Shown: one piece after another, positions 53,585-62,655 of the stretch
How positions within the stretch are numbered: the first letter of the stretch is position 1
Layout of the letters: every line of letters starts with the position of its first letter
DNA from: Henricia sp. BOLD:AAB3569
Taxonomy: Eukaryota; Echinodermata; Asteroidea; Spinulosida; Echinasteridae
Direction of reading: 5' to 3'
NCBI GenBank assembly: GCA_037783545.1
Contig: JBBELK010001246.1
Span: 372,001-436,000 of the forward strand
Length of the DNA stretch: 64,000 bases
The notes under the pieces: generated by a model
The model's database searches: none
What the model was told of the DNA's origin: nothing
What the model saw: only the letters and a program-made list of their open reading frames with translations
Translations under genes and position numbers: made by a program

Positions 53585-54236
53585 TTAAATAATTTCAATA
53601 CTTAAAATCAGTTTTAAGTGTTCGTCTACAATCAGGCACTCGTTACAATATTTTACCTGAAATTTAAACTCGTTAATTATGCCGTTATTTAAATTAACGC
53701 CGGGTTTTGTCGTATATTCCTTAGCCGCTACTTGGTTATAATAATTGCGATCGACTTCCGTTGTAAAAGTTTTCGTTCATAGCAATTTGTTCGCAATAGA
53801 TCATTATTGCCCCTACAGTATCTCTTATCGGGTAGCTGATGTGCTGGCCATAAGTTATCCAGCCTCTAGACAGGCCTAATATCTCTCCAATTTTATTTAA
53901 TCTAATAGCACGTTGTGGACTTACGGAGGTATATAATTTATGACCGCTTGGATACCACGAAAACTGCAACCCCTCTATTTCTAGGTAATTAAGTTCTCTA
54001 ATTATTTCACTAACGTCGTATATGCCGGGGTCCATGTGGTGATTCCTAATATTATATCTTTTTGAATTGCTTCCTACGTCGGCCCATTGGACGTTAGTTC
54101 TATCTCTGATGTTAAAAAATCTCCAGGGCATGCTAGCGCTCAGCAACTTGATCTTTTTGATACCATCAGAGTTGTCTATGGGACTATGCAACTGAAATGT
54201 TACGTCTGATTGTTTTATTACAAAGGTGTGATTCAT
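53585..54236 (-). pseudogene. Capsid-type (penton/minor capsid-like) protein, paralogue 1
   Basis: MNHTFVIKQSDVTFQLHSPI opens the gene and IKLLSASMPWRFFN follows. DPGIYDVSEIIRELN and AIMIYCEQIAMNENFYNG are later landmarks. The open frame stops at 53736, but coding sequence continues in the next frame (NNGIINEFKFQV, then LKLILSIEII) to a stop at 53585-53587. A single +1 shift therefore splits the gene near 53748. Two neighbours (54275-54996, 55059-55786) share the opening and the Y.Y/V..YC.QI..N..F landmark, so the three are tandem paralogues. Beta-rich sequence and context suggest a jelly-roll minor capsid protein; this is inference. Confidence 0.6.
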
Positions 54237-54274
54237 TTTATCAATGGCAATTACTATTTTAATTATCTAACTTT

Positions 54275-54996
54275 TTATTGTACATCAACGCATAAAACCA
54301 AGTATATTTTATCTGTCGACATCTCGCAACCTCTGCAATCTTTTATCTCAAACTCAATCTCGTTAATTACTCCATTTATCAAAGGAATTCCATCATTTTC
54401 TGTGTAATTATTGGCGACGGCTTGACCGTAATCGTGCGTGTGTAAAAAAATTGCCGGTACCACTCCCAAAAGAGTGCTATTTTCTCCGTTAAAAAAAGTT
54501 GTTTTGGGTATTAATTTGTTTACAATAAACATTTACGGCGCCGGGGCTTTCGCCGATTGACGGTTTTACGGTTACGGACCTTGTACTGTCGGGTGAAAAT
54601 AAAACGGTTTCATCCGTTAATCCAACTAAGTTAGCAATTTTAGTGAAATCTATAAAACGCAAACGCTCTATCTGTATTTTTAGATAACTGCCATCTAAGA
54701 TATCAAACTTTAGCCATCCAAAATGGTAAGAGTTAAAAAAATTAACAAAACTGTGAATGGTATAATAGCTAGGAGGTATTAAAATTTGTCTTATACAAGT
54801 GGAAATATGTTTTTGCCCATCACTACCGGCGGCCCAAGTCCCCCAATCAACCGACGTGTATTTCTTAATATTGAAAAATATCCTAACGCGCACGCTGGCG
54901 CTCAATAGCTTAATGTTTTTACATCTAATGGCGCAACTATTATCGATCGGCGAGCTTAGTTTGAAAGTTTCTCGTGATGAGAAAAGTGTGTTTCAT
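54275..54996 (-). pseudogene. Capsid-type protein, paralogue 2 (two frameshifts)
   Basis: The ATG at 54996 begins MKHTFLIT, nearly identical to paralogue 3. A one-base shift near 54955 leads to IKLLSASVRVRIFFN. Later landmarks are FGWLKFDILDGSYLKIQI and VNVYCKQINTQNNFF. At a run of seven T (minus strand, about 54490-54500) the frame stops, and coding continues in the +1 frame with NGENSTLLGVVPAIFLHTHD to the stop at 54275. The C-terminal half (GVINEIEFEIKDCRG) closely matches the same part of paralogues 1 and 3. Confidence 0.6.
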
Positions 54997-55040
54997 TTTA
55001 TTAATAATGTATACATTTTTAATTGCTAATATCGACGGAC

Positions 55041-55056
55041 AATATCAATTTTATAT
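55041..55056 (-). promoter_or_regulatory. TATA-like promoter motif of paralogue 2
   Basis: On the minus strand ATATAAAATTGATATT ends 45 bases before the ATG at 54996. The same motif with the same spacing precedes paralogue 3, and the following TCGAYG block is also shared. Confidence 0.65.
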
Positions 55057-55058
55057 CA

Positions 55059-55786
55059 TCAGATGATAAGTTCTTCGCCGTTATAATCTTTTAGTTGAAA
55101 GACTAGCTCATTTATTACGCCGTTTTTTTTTATCAAAGGAATTTTGACATTGCTCGTGTAGTTTTTGTCGATAGCGTTGCTATGATATTTACCTTTTAAA
55201 AAAGATGGAGGTATCACCCCCAACAAAGTGCTTGGCGCGCCTTGTAAAAGTTAGTTTTATTATTAATCTGGTTACAATAAACATTTACACAACTAATGTA
55301 GTCGGTATTTATATGTATAGTCCATGTCGTTTTAAAAGCAACGGCATTAAGCACGTACCCATTGTGTTCTTCGTTTACAACTTGAAACGGTGCTACGGTT
55401 GTTGTAACGAAATAAAATAAATTGGGAATAGTAGGAAATAATATAGAATAACCCTTATCTAGAGTCACATCTATTGTTGTTTCTCCTGGCACAGTCTTAA
55501 ACTTTAGCCAACTAAAGTTGTAAGAGCTAACTACCTCAACTAATCTAGCGGCGTCATAATACCCGGGTTCTAATTTAATACAAAACGAATCGTCTAGATC
55601 AGCGTCGTAAAAGTCGGGGCCAAAGCAAAAAAATAGAATTAAATTAGTAACATTGAAGAATGCATGTATATTTATATTTGTGCTTAATAGCTCAATCTTG
55701 TTACGAGGGCAACCAAACCCGTTATTTATCGTAGGGTCTAGTTGGAAAGTTTGATTTTTATTCGTTACAAGAAAAGTGTGTTTCAT
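55059..55786 (-). pseudogene. Capsid-type protein, paralogue 3
   Basis: MKHTFLVTNKNQTFQLDPTI, IELLSTNINIHAFFN, EPGYYDAARLVEVVSSYN and VNVYCNQINNKTNFYK are the landmarks. The first frame stops at 55214, but APSTLLGVIPPSFLKG and NGVINELVFQLKDYNG continue in the -1 frame to a stop at 55059-55061. The gene is thus interrupted at the same codon region as the other two paralogues. A gene on the opposite strand starts 119 bases upstream, sharing a divergent promoter. Confidence 0.6.
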
Positions 55787-55831
55787 TTTATTAATAACTG
55801 ATATTATGTTTAATTACTAACATCGACGCAT

Positions 55832-55848
55832 AATATCAATTTTATATA
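55832..55848 (-). promoter_or_regulatory. TATA-like promoter motif of paralogue 3
   Basis: ATATAAAATTGATATTA ends 46 bases before the ATG at 55786. Part of the 119-bp divergent intergenic region 55787-55905, whose other side serves the gene starting at 55906. Confidence 0.65.
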
Positions 55849-55905
55849 CATCAACGAAAAAAGTGTTTTTATGATTTATAATAGTATCTAATTATATATT
55901 AAAAT

Positions 55906-57497
55906 ATGGACGACGAAGAGTTTTCAAAAGGATACGTGGTTAATATACCGCCGCCCTTATCTACAAAACCCAGTTTTTTATCTCAAAAAATTAACAATTT
56001 AAAAATTATAGTGAATAAAGAAAACTCTTTTATATCAGAGTTTCCTGATTTAACGACCGAGTATAACATTTCTAGCGTTACTACGGACGAGGTGGTCAAT
56101 CGGTGGGCTTCCGACCCGATGTCTTTTTATCAAAATCAGTTTAATTTTGTCACGTGGTGCGCCACTACGGGGTGTGGGGTAGGAATGGATTTATTAAATT
56201 CTAGTGACCGTTACGTGTCGTCGATATTCAATTTTCACGTTTACTTTACAATCAGAAAGTTGTTTTACGAAATGTTAGTTAGTCTAGAATACCTGGAGAT
56301 AATACCTTCAATAAAGTAAACAATCCCATCGACAATAGGGCTTTCGTAAACGTCTGCATGTTGTTTGGTGTAGACCAAAATCATTCTTTCAAACAAACTA
56401 GAGACGAGTACTCTAATGGACTTGGTACTGCTTACTACGGCGGCGGAACCGTTCCGGGTATAAATGGTGACGCCAGAGATTTAGGTATACATACTGGTAA
56501 ATACGTAAACTCAACTTTAATGGGTTTTGGATGGCCGGAACCGCCTAAGGGATCTGGCCATGGATCTACCTATACCGTGACGTCTATTAAACAGAATGAA
56601 CAAGTTGCAGACGCGTGGAAAGATGTTATACCGACAAATAGTGCGTTTACAAACGTCGGCGTTACGAAAATAAATGAGTCGATAAGGGCGTACGTATACG
56701 CGCTGTTAGGAGCCCAAGCCCAAACAAAAACTAGCGTATTATCGCCGAGTACTGGGCTCGATGCGCAGAGGCAATTTGGTAATATAGTAGAGGACTTAAA
56801 GTTGCACTGCCCGTGTTTGGGCCGATTTGGGCGTCAAATTTGTTTTTTTAAAGTTAAATAGGTATTTTTCTAGAATAGAAAAAGTTATCAGCTTTCATTT
56901 GGTACCAAGAACGTAAAAATCCGTCAAGGATTAATGCCAGTCGATTAAAAACAAGAAATGATTAAAAGGCTGGCAGGTCAATTAATCGACAGGGTTATGA
57001 CGTAAATGTACATGTGCGCGTACATGTGTACACTGTACACATACTATGTACATATGATCGTACGCGCACATGTACAACATGTGAAGCACGTTTCAAGAAA
57101 AAGGCTTGTATCTCCAATTCCCGACGTCGGAAATTTAAGTTTTTGATATTGTTCGTTACAGAGACACGTAAGCTTTCTAAATTCGTTCGCTTGTGTAAAT
57201 TAATTGTTTTAATCCTTTCACCGAAACACGGGCAATGCAACTTTAATAAACGCGAAAGAAGATATAGAAACTAGCATAAATCAGTTTCAAGACTCTTTGC
57301 AATACGCGAGAACCCCCTTAAATTTCGTCTTGAAACCTCGACTATATTTGATTCCTTCGGATATGGACTTGTTAGTAGGAGTACACGACGGATACAACAA
57401 TAATTTACAGATTGCTACTAGAAATTTGCAGACTGGAGCTAACCAAAATTTAAACGAACAGCCTGTGGATGTTAAGGATGAAAGCAATTTTTTTTAG
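55906..57497 (+). pseudogene. Large structural-type protein, split by a frameshift and a MITE
   Basis: Segment 1 (55906-56290): NRWASDPMSFYQNQFNFVTW, CATTGCGVGMDLL and FNFHVYFTIRKL. A shift near 56290 leads to segment 2 (to 56795): NKVNNPIDNRAFVNVCMLFG, WPEPPKGSGHG, FTNVGVTKINESIRAYVYAL. A 443-bp TTAA-flanked MITE follows, and segment 3 (57247-57497) reads SINQFQDSLQYARTPLNFVL, PSDMDLLVGVHDGYNNN, QIATRNLQTGANQNLN. I recall this chain of motifs (FYQNQ.NFA.WCATTGCGV; FRFHVYYQ.RR; GYNN.I.IAT) as one uncharacterised protein recurring in Polinton-like elements of corals and other invertebrates. A structural or virion role is inferred from context. Confidence 0.65.
56800..57242. mobile_element. 443-bp MITE with TTAA target, inside the structural gene
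   Basis: TTAA at 56796-56799 and 57243-57246. The ends AGTTGCACTGCCCGTGTTTG and, inverted, AGTTGCATTGCCCGTGTTTC match in 18 of 20 positions. The interior has a palindromic ACATGTGCGCGTACATGTG region near 57008-57085. The coding frame on both sides is the same if one TTAA is counted. Confidence 0.85.
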
Positions 57498-57759
57498 TAT
57501 ACCTAAACCACAAACATCTGATTTTAACGATTACTACAAAGTTAAAACGGAGGGTATTAACAAACTTGGAGGTGATAAAACATTCAAACAGATGCAACAG
57601 CCGGCTGAAGGAGTAATTAATTATAATGTCGCCAAACAAGAAAATCTACATAAAGAAATTATTGAATCTGGCGACCATGAACTAGAAAAGACCTCTTTGA
57701 TAGTAGGGTATTTAGCTATTGCGGGAATGGGTTATTTGATTTATAAAGTAGTCTATTAA
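57478..57759 (+). CDS. Small membrane protein, 93 aa
   Basis: An upstream in-frame ATG (57469) would add three residues. Landmarks are YYKVKTEGINKLGGDKTFKQ and, at the C-terminus, SLIVGYLAIAGMGYLIYKVV, a single membrane span ending at the stop. It overlaps the end of the structural gene by 20 bases in another frame, which is typical of compact viral coding. Similar short proteins with a GGD.TF.QMQQPA core sit at this position in related elements, from memory. Function is unknown. Confidence 0.6.
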   Translation: MKAIFFSIPKPQTSDFNDYYKVKTEGINKLGGDKTFKQMQQPAEGVINYNVAKQENLHKEIIESGDHELEKTSLIVGYLAIAGMGYLIYKVVY

Positions 57760-57842
57760 AACGTAAAATGGCGTGGAAATGGGGTTAACTCGGCTAAGCG
57801 CTTAGCCGAGTTAACCCCATTTCCACGTCATTTTACGTTTTA
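57757..57842. terminator. 86-bp palindrome at a convergent gene junction
   Basis: Arms 57757-57799 and 57800-57842 pair with one mismatch and no loop (centre TAAGC|GCTTA). The left arm begins at the stop codon of the membrane protein gene. The gene on the opposite strand ends 11 bases beyond the right arm (57853). A transcription terminator or transcript 3'-end structure shared by both genes is the simplest reading; a replication or recombination site is possible. Confidence 0.6.
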
Positions 57843-57852
57843 CGTCACGTTT

Positions 57853-59787
57853 TTAAATTCTCTTTTGCACGTAAACAAATATCAACAGTGCAACTCCGCT
57901 AATCATAGCCCATACGTTTTGGGCTAATAGCCCCGTAAACTTGCTTAGTAGATTAAATAACCAACTGGCTAGGCCTCCTAATATCGCCGGCAATGCGGCT
58001 AACGCTTTAGCCCCTAGCTTCTTAAACAAATTTGCTAAGTTTTATAGTTGACTTTTTATCCACTCGTTTAAGTTTTTTGGTTTAGTAGGTTGTGATGGGG
58101 TGACTGGCTTGTCTGGCTTGACCGGCTCAACTGGCTCAACTGGCTTGACGGTCGACCCCGAGACTGCGGTTGCTGCACCTCTTACTCCAGCTACTACGCT
58201 AGCTATTAACGTGCTTACCGCTAAAGAAAAAGCGGCTAGAATGCTTACGACCGTGACGCCCTGTTCCCTGAATAGAGTTCTAACTTTATCTGCTAGAGTC
58301 TTATCTACATACAGCATACGGGAGACAGTAGCTTTAATTCTATTCATCTGGTTTCTCAGCTCTTTAGAATCAGCATTAACTAACTCTAGCCTAGTCGATA
58401 AATTTTCAAGTAAATTTCCTAATTCATTTTTAGTTTTAGAAACGTTTTATTCTTTAGTTTTTAAAAGCTCTTTTAATTTTTTAACGTCATTTTTAAAACC
58501 TTGCATGTCTTTTACGGGGCCAGAAAGTTTGCCCGTTTTTGCATCGTAACGGACACGTCCATCCGATGCAGTAGTTGTAAACCTTTCTTCTACCGATTTT
58601 ATTTTATATTTTAATTGAACAACCTCATCTTTACTAGCCGCCAATTCCTTTTGAGCAGCATCAACTTTCCATTGTATTTTCATTAGTTCAAGCGTATTTA
58701 ATGTTAAGCTCTCTTTTGTAGTTGCCATTGTATTAGCCGCATTAGCCAAGTCTCTAACTTTATATTTTTTACCTTCGTACGTAATGAATTCTTCATTCGT
58801 AAAATTGCCAGGATCTGTTTGTGAAGACTGATTGTCAGTACGCTCATTAATAAAAGAGTTTTTTTCAATCTCATCTTTGTCAAGGGTTTCGCTAGCGGGG
58901 AAAAAAATATCTGCATTCAGCGTTCTTTCAAATGCTTCAGACCTAGCTATTAGTTCTTGAGGAGTAGCACCGTTTACATTGGTTTCTACAATACCTGTTG
59001 CATCAATTACGAATTTAATTTCATCCTCGGGGATACCCAGAGCTCTAGCAAAGCCTTCAAAGTTCTTACTCTTATACGCATGATCAAATAATGTTTTACC
59101 GGTAAGAGGTTCTCCACCTCGTTCTGTAATGCGATACATATTTCCTTGCCAAGTAGCATCTATACTTTTGTCTTCATTAACTTCAAACGTTACGTCTGGG
59201 TCGTGGGCATATTTAGTTCTTTCTATATACTCATCTATTGCCTCATCTCTAAGAGATTCATCTTCAGTTTCTCTTAATGTTACGTCTACCGAGTCTGCAG
59301 TTGTATTTAGATCAGGCTTCCCGGATTCCATAGGCTGTATGGTCTTTTTTGGTAGACCTACTTCGAGACCTAGCCCATTTCGAATAAACTTAGTCTTATA
59401 TCTACCTAGAAGAGTAAGTTTATAATATGGCTTTCTATTATTTTGCGTTAACGGGATGTCTCTTTTACCCCACGTTACGTACAGTTTACCATCTTTTTTA
59501 ACCTTGAATTTATTATAGTCGATTAAAGGCGGTTTATCCTCGCCAGCAATATCATCGTAAAATTTATCTACTTGTTGTTTTCTTAATTCTCTATCAACAC
59601 GACTAATTGTCTGCTGAGTGGTTTCGGCCGGCTGTTTTAGTCTGTATAACCGCGCTTGTAGTCCTGGTTCTAGCTCATCAGGAGTGTCATTGTCAACAAA
59701 TTGTTCTTGATATTCTTTATCTCGAGCATCAGCTCTTTCCGGGTCTAGCGCGTCCATGGGTATAAATTCACCGCCTTCGGCATCCAT
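57853..59787 (-). pseudogene. Long coiled-coil/membrane protein, two in-frame nonsense codons
   Basis: One frame of 644 codons from ATG 59787 to TAA 57853-57855, interrupted only by TAA at codon 447 (58447-58449) and codon 582 (58042-58044). The N-terminal 250 residues are hydrophilic (KFKVKKDGKLYVTWGKRDI). Residues about 370-480 are heptad-rich. About 510-535 is a membrane span (TVVSILAAFSLAVSTLIAS). About 548-575 is a Pro/Val/Lys repeat (VEPVEPVKPDKPV). 583-644 has two more hydrophobic segments (ALAALPAILGGLASWLFNLL and WAMISGVALLIFVYV). The same multi-part layout recurs, from memory, in Polinton-like elements of corals. Function is unknown, perhaps virion anchoring or fibre-like. Confidence 0.7.
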
Positions 59788-59853
59788 TCTTATTTGTTAA
59801 TACAGCTTAAATTTATTAAATTAAAATATAACAATTTTAGATTGCATTAGAGG

Positions 59854-60060
59854 TTATAAGCCCTTGGTGTCCAACCAGCTATTTATAAAGCTGACGGAAG
59901 ACACGATTGCAACGAGTTTAAAGACATCCATCAAGTCTAACTTGTTTAGTTCTACAGATTTTTTACTAAGATAAGGCCCAATCGCCATTGCGCCAAGAGA
60001 CATTTCAAATGCATACAACGCCAAGATGATAATGGTGTTTGATATCGTTTTTTTATCCAT
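59854..60060 (-). CDS. Small membrane protein, 68 aa
   Basis: I prefer the ATG at 60060 (MDKKTISNTIIILALYAF); an upstream ATG at 60099 would add 13 residues. Two hydrophobic segments (about 8-30 and 49-65) suggest two membrane spans. It is transcribed in the same direction as its neighbours. I do not recognise the family. Confidence 0.5.
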   Translation of the reverse strand: MDKKTISNTIIILALYAFEMSLGAMAIGPYLSKKSVELNKLDLMDVFKLVAIVSSVSFINSWLDTKGL

Positions 60061-60174
60061 TCCGTATCTATAATTAGATACTATAATATTTAACATCATT
60101 TTTTTAAACCGAATTCGTTACGTTTGGTGGTAATATAATCTGGGTGGTCAACCAACTCTTAATATATAATTAAA

Positions 60175-60822
60175 TTAAAATAAATTGTCTTCGTCTTCTT
60201 TTGATTGCAATTCATTTACAGTTTCAACTACAGCATCATTTTCGGCTTCTACAACTTCAACGTGACTAGCTGTAATTAAAAACGCAGTCAACGGACCGAC
60301 CAAGTGTCCGTAATTGAAGTAAACCCCGCTAAGCAATCGGCTAACGCTCGAGTTTACCGCCGGATTCGTCTCTAATTCAACGTGCAGCTTGGTCTCGTCG
60401 TCCAAGTTTAATCTTAATTTGCCTATCCCAAATTTAGGCAACGCAAATTTTACAATCTTGGTAAAGGCCGTGATTATCGGCAGCCCTAGTCCTTTTATCA
60501 TCTCCGCCCCAATCTTGGTCTCGTATAGTTGTTCGAGTTTAGTCAGCGTCTCGTCGTTCATAGCCTCGACTTCCTTTTGCGAGTAGTCTTTACCGAGATA
60601 CGATTTAGCTTTACCCGCGGCGACGACTTCCAACATTTTGCTCTTCAAATCCGGCTTTCCTTCTCTCATTACGCTCGCCAATTCCATTTTAGTTTTAAAT
60701 ATAGACTTTATTTTATTATATAGCTTTTTTACGCAAGTTAATTCGGCGTTTAACTTGAACAATTGATAAGTAATTGTAGATAGCAACGTCAAAACTGAGT
60801 TTATTGCGTTACAACTGTCCAT
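60175..60822 (-). CDS. Uncharacterised 215-aa protein of Polinton-like elements
   Basis: Intact frame. Landmarks: SYLGKDYSQKEVEAMNDETL, LEQLYETKIGAEMIKGLG, AVNSSVSRLLSGVYFNYGHL, VGPLTAFLITASHV. The arrangement 'YLGK..T..EV..M.D.....LY..YE...G..M.K.LG' and, further on, 'LY..YG...APL.A.L.T..H' is one I associate with uncharacterised proteins found beside capsid genes in coral and other invertebrate elements. Function is unknown. Acidic tail (SKEDEDNLF). Confidence 0.65.
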   Translation of the reverse strand: MDSCNAINSVLTLLSTITYQLFKLNAELTCVKKLYNKIKSIFKTKMELASVMREGKPDLKSKMLEVVAAGKAKSYLGKDYSQKEVEAMNDETLTKLEQLYETKIGAEMIKGLGLPIITAFTKIVKFALPKFGIGKLRLNLDDETKLHVELETNPAVNSSVSRLLSGVYFNYGHLVGPLTAFLITASHVEVVEAENDAVVETVNELQSKEDEDNLF

Positions 60823-60944
60823 GATCTATAATACCAAACGCAGTTATTTACAACGAAAAACGTAATTATTTATAATACGTCGTAAGTTACCAGCGGATCG
60901 GTCTTCAATATCAGTTTAGTGTACTTTATATTCTTTAACTTATA

Positions 60945-61330
60945 CTATATGGCTTCTAATTCTTCTCTGGGTACTCCTCTATTTTCGTTCATACACTGAT
61001 TAAAAGATCGCTCGTCCTTGCAATAAAACATGGCTATCCACTCTGTCTGCTCTCTAAAATCCTTTAGCACGCTGTTGTATTTTTGGGTAAGCAACCAGCA
61101 AGAGTGATTGTCGTGTCGCCGGCTCATGGCCAAATTTGACAACTCGCAATTTTCGCAGTCTTTCAGACTCTTGCGGTATTTTAGGTCTTGTCGAGAGCTG
61201 CAGTCGTCGATGATAAACAGCGTGTGAAATCGGTCAGGTACTTGACCATCGGCATAGGAATCATTTCTACGTATTTCGACACGGTCGACGGTATATGCGC
61301 CCCCGGGGCGTCTACAAAGTACTTGCAAAT
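60945..61330 (-). pseudogene. Packaging ATPase (A32/FtsK-HerA type), C-terminal fragment
   Basis: HTLFIIDDCSSRQDLKYRK is a Walker B strand (LFIIDD). LSNLAMSRRHDNHSCWLLTQ holds the SRRH helix and the Gln-tipped sensor strand typical of Polinton and adenovirus-like packaging ATPases. DFREQTEWIAMFYCKDERSF follows, and the frame ends normally (GVPREELEAI). No Walker A (GxxGxGKS/T) is found between this gene and the capsid gene that precedes it, so the first half is gone. The enzyme would pump DNA into capsids; this copy cannot. Confidence 0.75.
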
Positions 61331-61353
61331 CTCGCCAAAGTGTTGATCGCGCC

Positions 61354-62277
61354 TCAACTCTGGGACGTACCCTCTACTTGAACTTTTACTTTAGTCAAGT
61401 CTGGGTTATAACTGTTTTGCGGGTTCTTGTCGGTCAAGTCCTTGAAAATTAAAAACACTCCCTTTAAGCTCTTGACGTTGGTGTTAATGTTGAGAGTCCA
61501 CGCGTTGTCCGTTTTATTTAGAATCTTTTCGTATTGGCGGTGGACTCTGTCGAAATAAAAAGAAACTCCACTCTTGTACCTGCTTTTAATTTGACTAGCT
61601 AGTCTATAATCATTTATTATTCCATACTGCAATTTCAAGTGAGTAATCTTGTAAGTCGCGGCGTCGTCGGTAGACTTTACGACCCTAGAGTGATCGTTCC
61701 ACTTGATGGCAAACGACAGTTTACCCTCTAATCCACTCGGATAAAATGGGTGATGGTCGGTTAAAATTCCAATGTCTAACGGAATGGCGTAAAACTTGCC
61801 GTAAGTGTTTGCCACCGCCACGTCGCCCTTGTTTGTTTTTACCGCGTCGTCGGCTTCCGTCCTGAGTTTAGTTACGTTTTCTTTTTCAATACCAAAAAGA
61901 CTCAAATTATTTTGGTGATGAGGCGATATCCAGTGATCTTTATAAGACTGATAGACGTCGTAATCGTCCAAGTTGTAAATCTCGTTGCCGTTCATGGAAA
62001 TTCGCATCTGCTTTACGATATTGCGAGACACGTTGTTGTAAAGAGTTTTGTTATCGTCCGTGTCGCTATTTAATACTATTCTAAATATCAACAATGCCGT
62101 GCCCGGAATTAACACGTCGTCGTTGGTCAATTTAGGGAAATCTAGATTAAAAGTACTGCCGGCACTCGCGGTCTCGGCAGATACCTCGGCACAAATTAAC
62201 CTTCTCTGGCCTTTAATATAATTTGGGTTTTTGATTTCTCTGTAAGGATCAATTTTCTCTCCAAAGTGCTTATTCAT
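61354..62277 (-). pseudogene. Major capsid protein, double jelly-roll type, C-terminally truncated
   Basis: 307 codons. Landmarks: REIKNPNYIKGQRRLICAEV, DDVLIPGTALLIFRI, RNIVKQMRISMNGNEIYNLD, DYDVYQSYKDHW, FYAIPLDIGILTDHHPFYPS, WTLNINTNVKSLKGVFLIF, NPDLTKVKVQVEG. The order and 'I..L.....G..VY...D...Y..Y.D.W' resemble capsid proteins that I remember from Polinton-like elements of invertebrates. The frame ends soon after VQVEG. A short stretch in the next frame (LRRDQHFGEICKYF) looks like a continuation of the same protein. The family normally has about 80-100 more residues. It would form the icosahedral shell. Confidence 0.65.
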
Positions 62278-62337
62278 CTTTATTTTACTATATAATAATG
62301 ATAATTTTATATTTAAATTTTTAGCGCTTTAATTAAA
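62278..62337. promoter_or_regulatory. 60-bp divergent promoter, capsid gene and coiled-coil gene
   Basis: Only 60 bases separate the two ATGs. The region is nearly pure A/T and contains, on the minus strand, TATAAAATTATCATTATTAT, close to the TATAAAATTGATATT motif upstream of the paralogous capsid genes. Confidence 0.6.
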
Positions 62338-62655
62338 ATGGTGTCGATAGCGATGATGGTTGGTGGAGCCGTATTGAATGCGGTTGCATTTGCGGGGTCA
62401 AATTTCTTGTTTTCTAAACTCGGGAAAGACGGCGAAGAACTTAAACGACACGACTTGGCGTTAGAACAACTTACTACCGCTAAGCAGCAATTTGAAAAGA
62501 GCCGCTTAAAATATTTGGATTACTTAAACGACCGGCTTAAAAAAGAAGCTCACGCTCAGCGTACTTTTAGCGACGTCGACGAGGCACTGTACGAGTACAA
62601 CCAGCTCACCGGCGAAGATAAAAAAAATGCCGGTAGGGTTAACTCGCGAGCCTAG
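62338..62655 (+). CDS. Small coiled-coil protein with hydrophobic N-terminus, 105 aa
   Basis: Opens MVSIAMMVGGAVLNAVAFAG, a hydrophobic, probably membrane-inserting segment. Residues 30-75 are strongly charged and heptad-like (DGEELKRHDLALEQLTTAKQ, FEKSRLKYLDYLNDRLKKE). It ends with FSDVDEALYEYNQLTGEDKK. I recall this combination (VGGA..NA.AF.GSN..FS, then KRHD.A.EQL) from Polinton-like elements. The next gene starts inside its 3' end, a 29-base overlap in another frame. Confidence 0.7.
   Translation: MVSIAMMVGGAVLNAVAFAGSNFLFSKLGKDGEELKRHDLALEQLTTAKQQFEKSRLKYLDYLNDRLKKEAHAQRTFSDVDEALYEYNQLTGEDKKNAGRVNSRA

Noticed and set aside
57014-57274. 86-codon plus frame across the palindromic region
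   Set aside because: It lies within the MITE inserted in the structural gene and runs across its right end.
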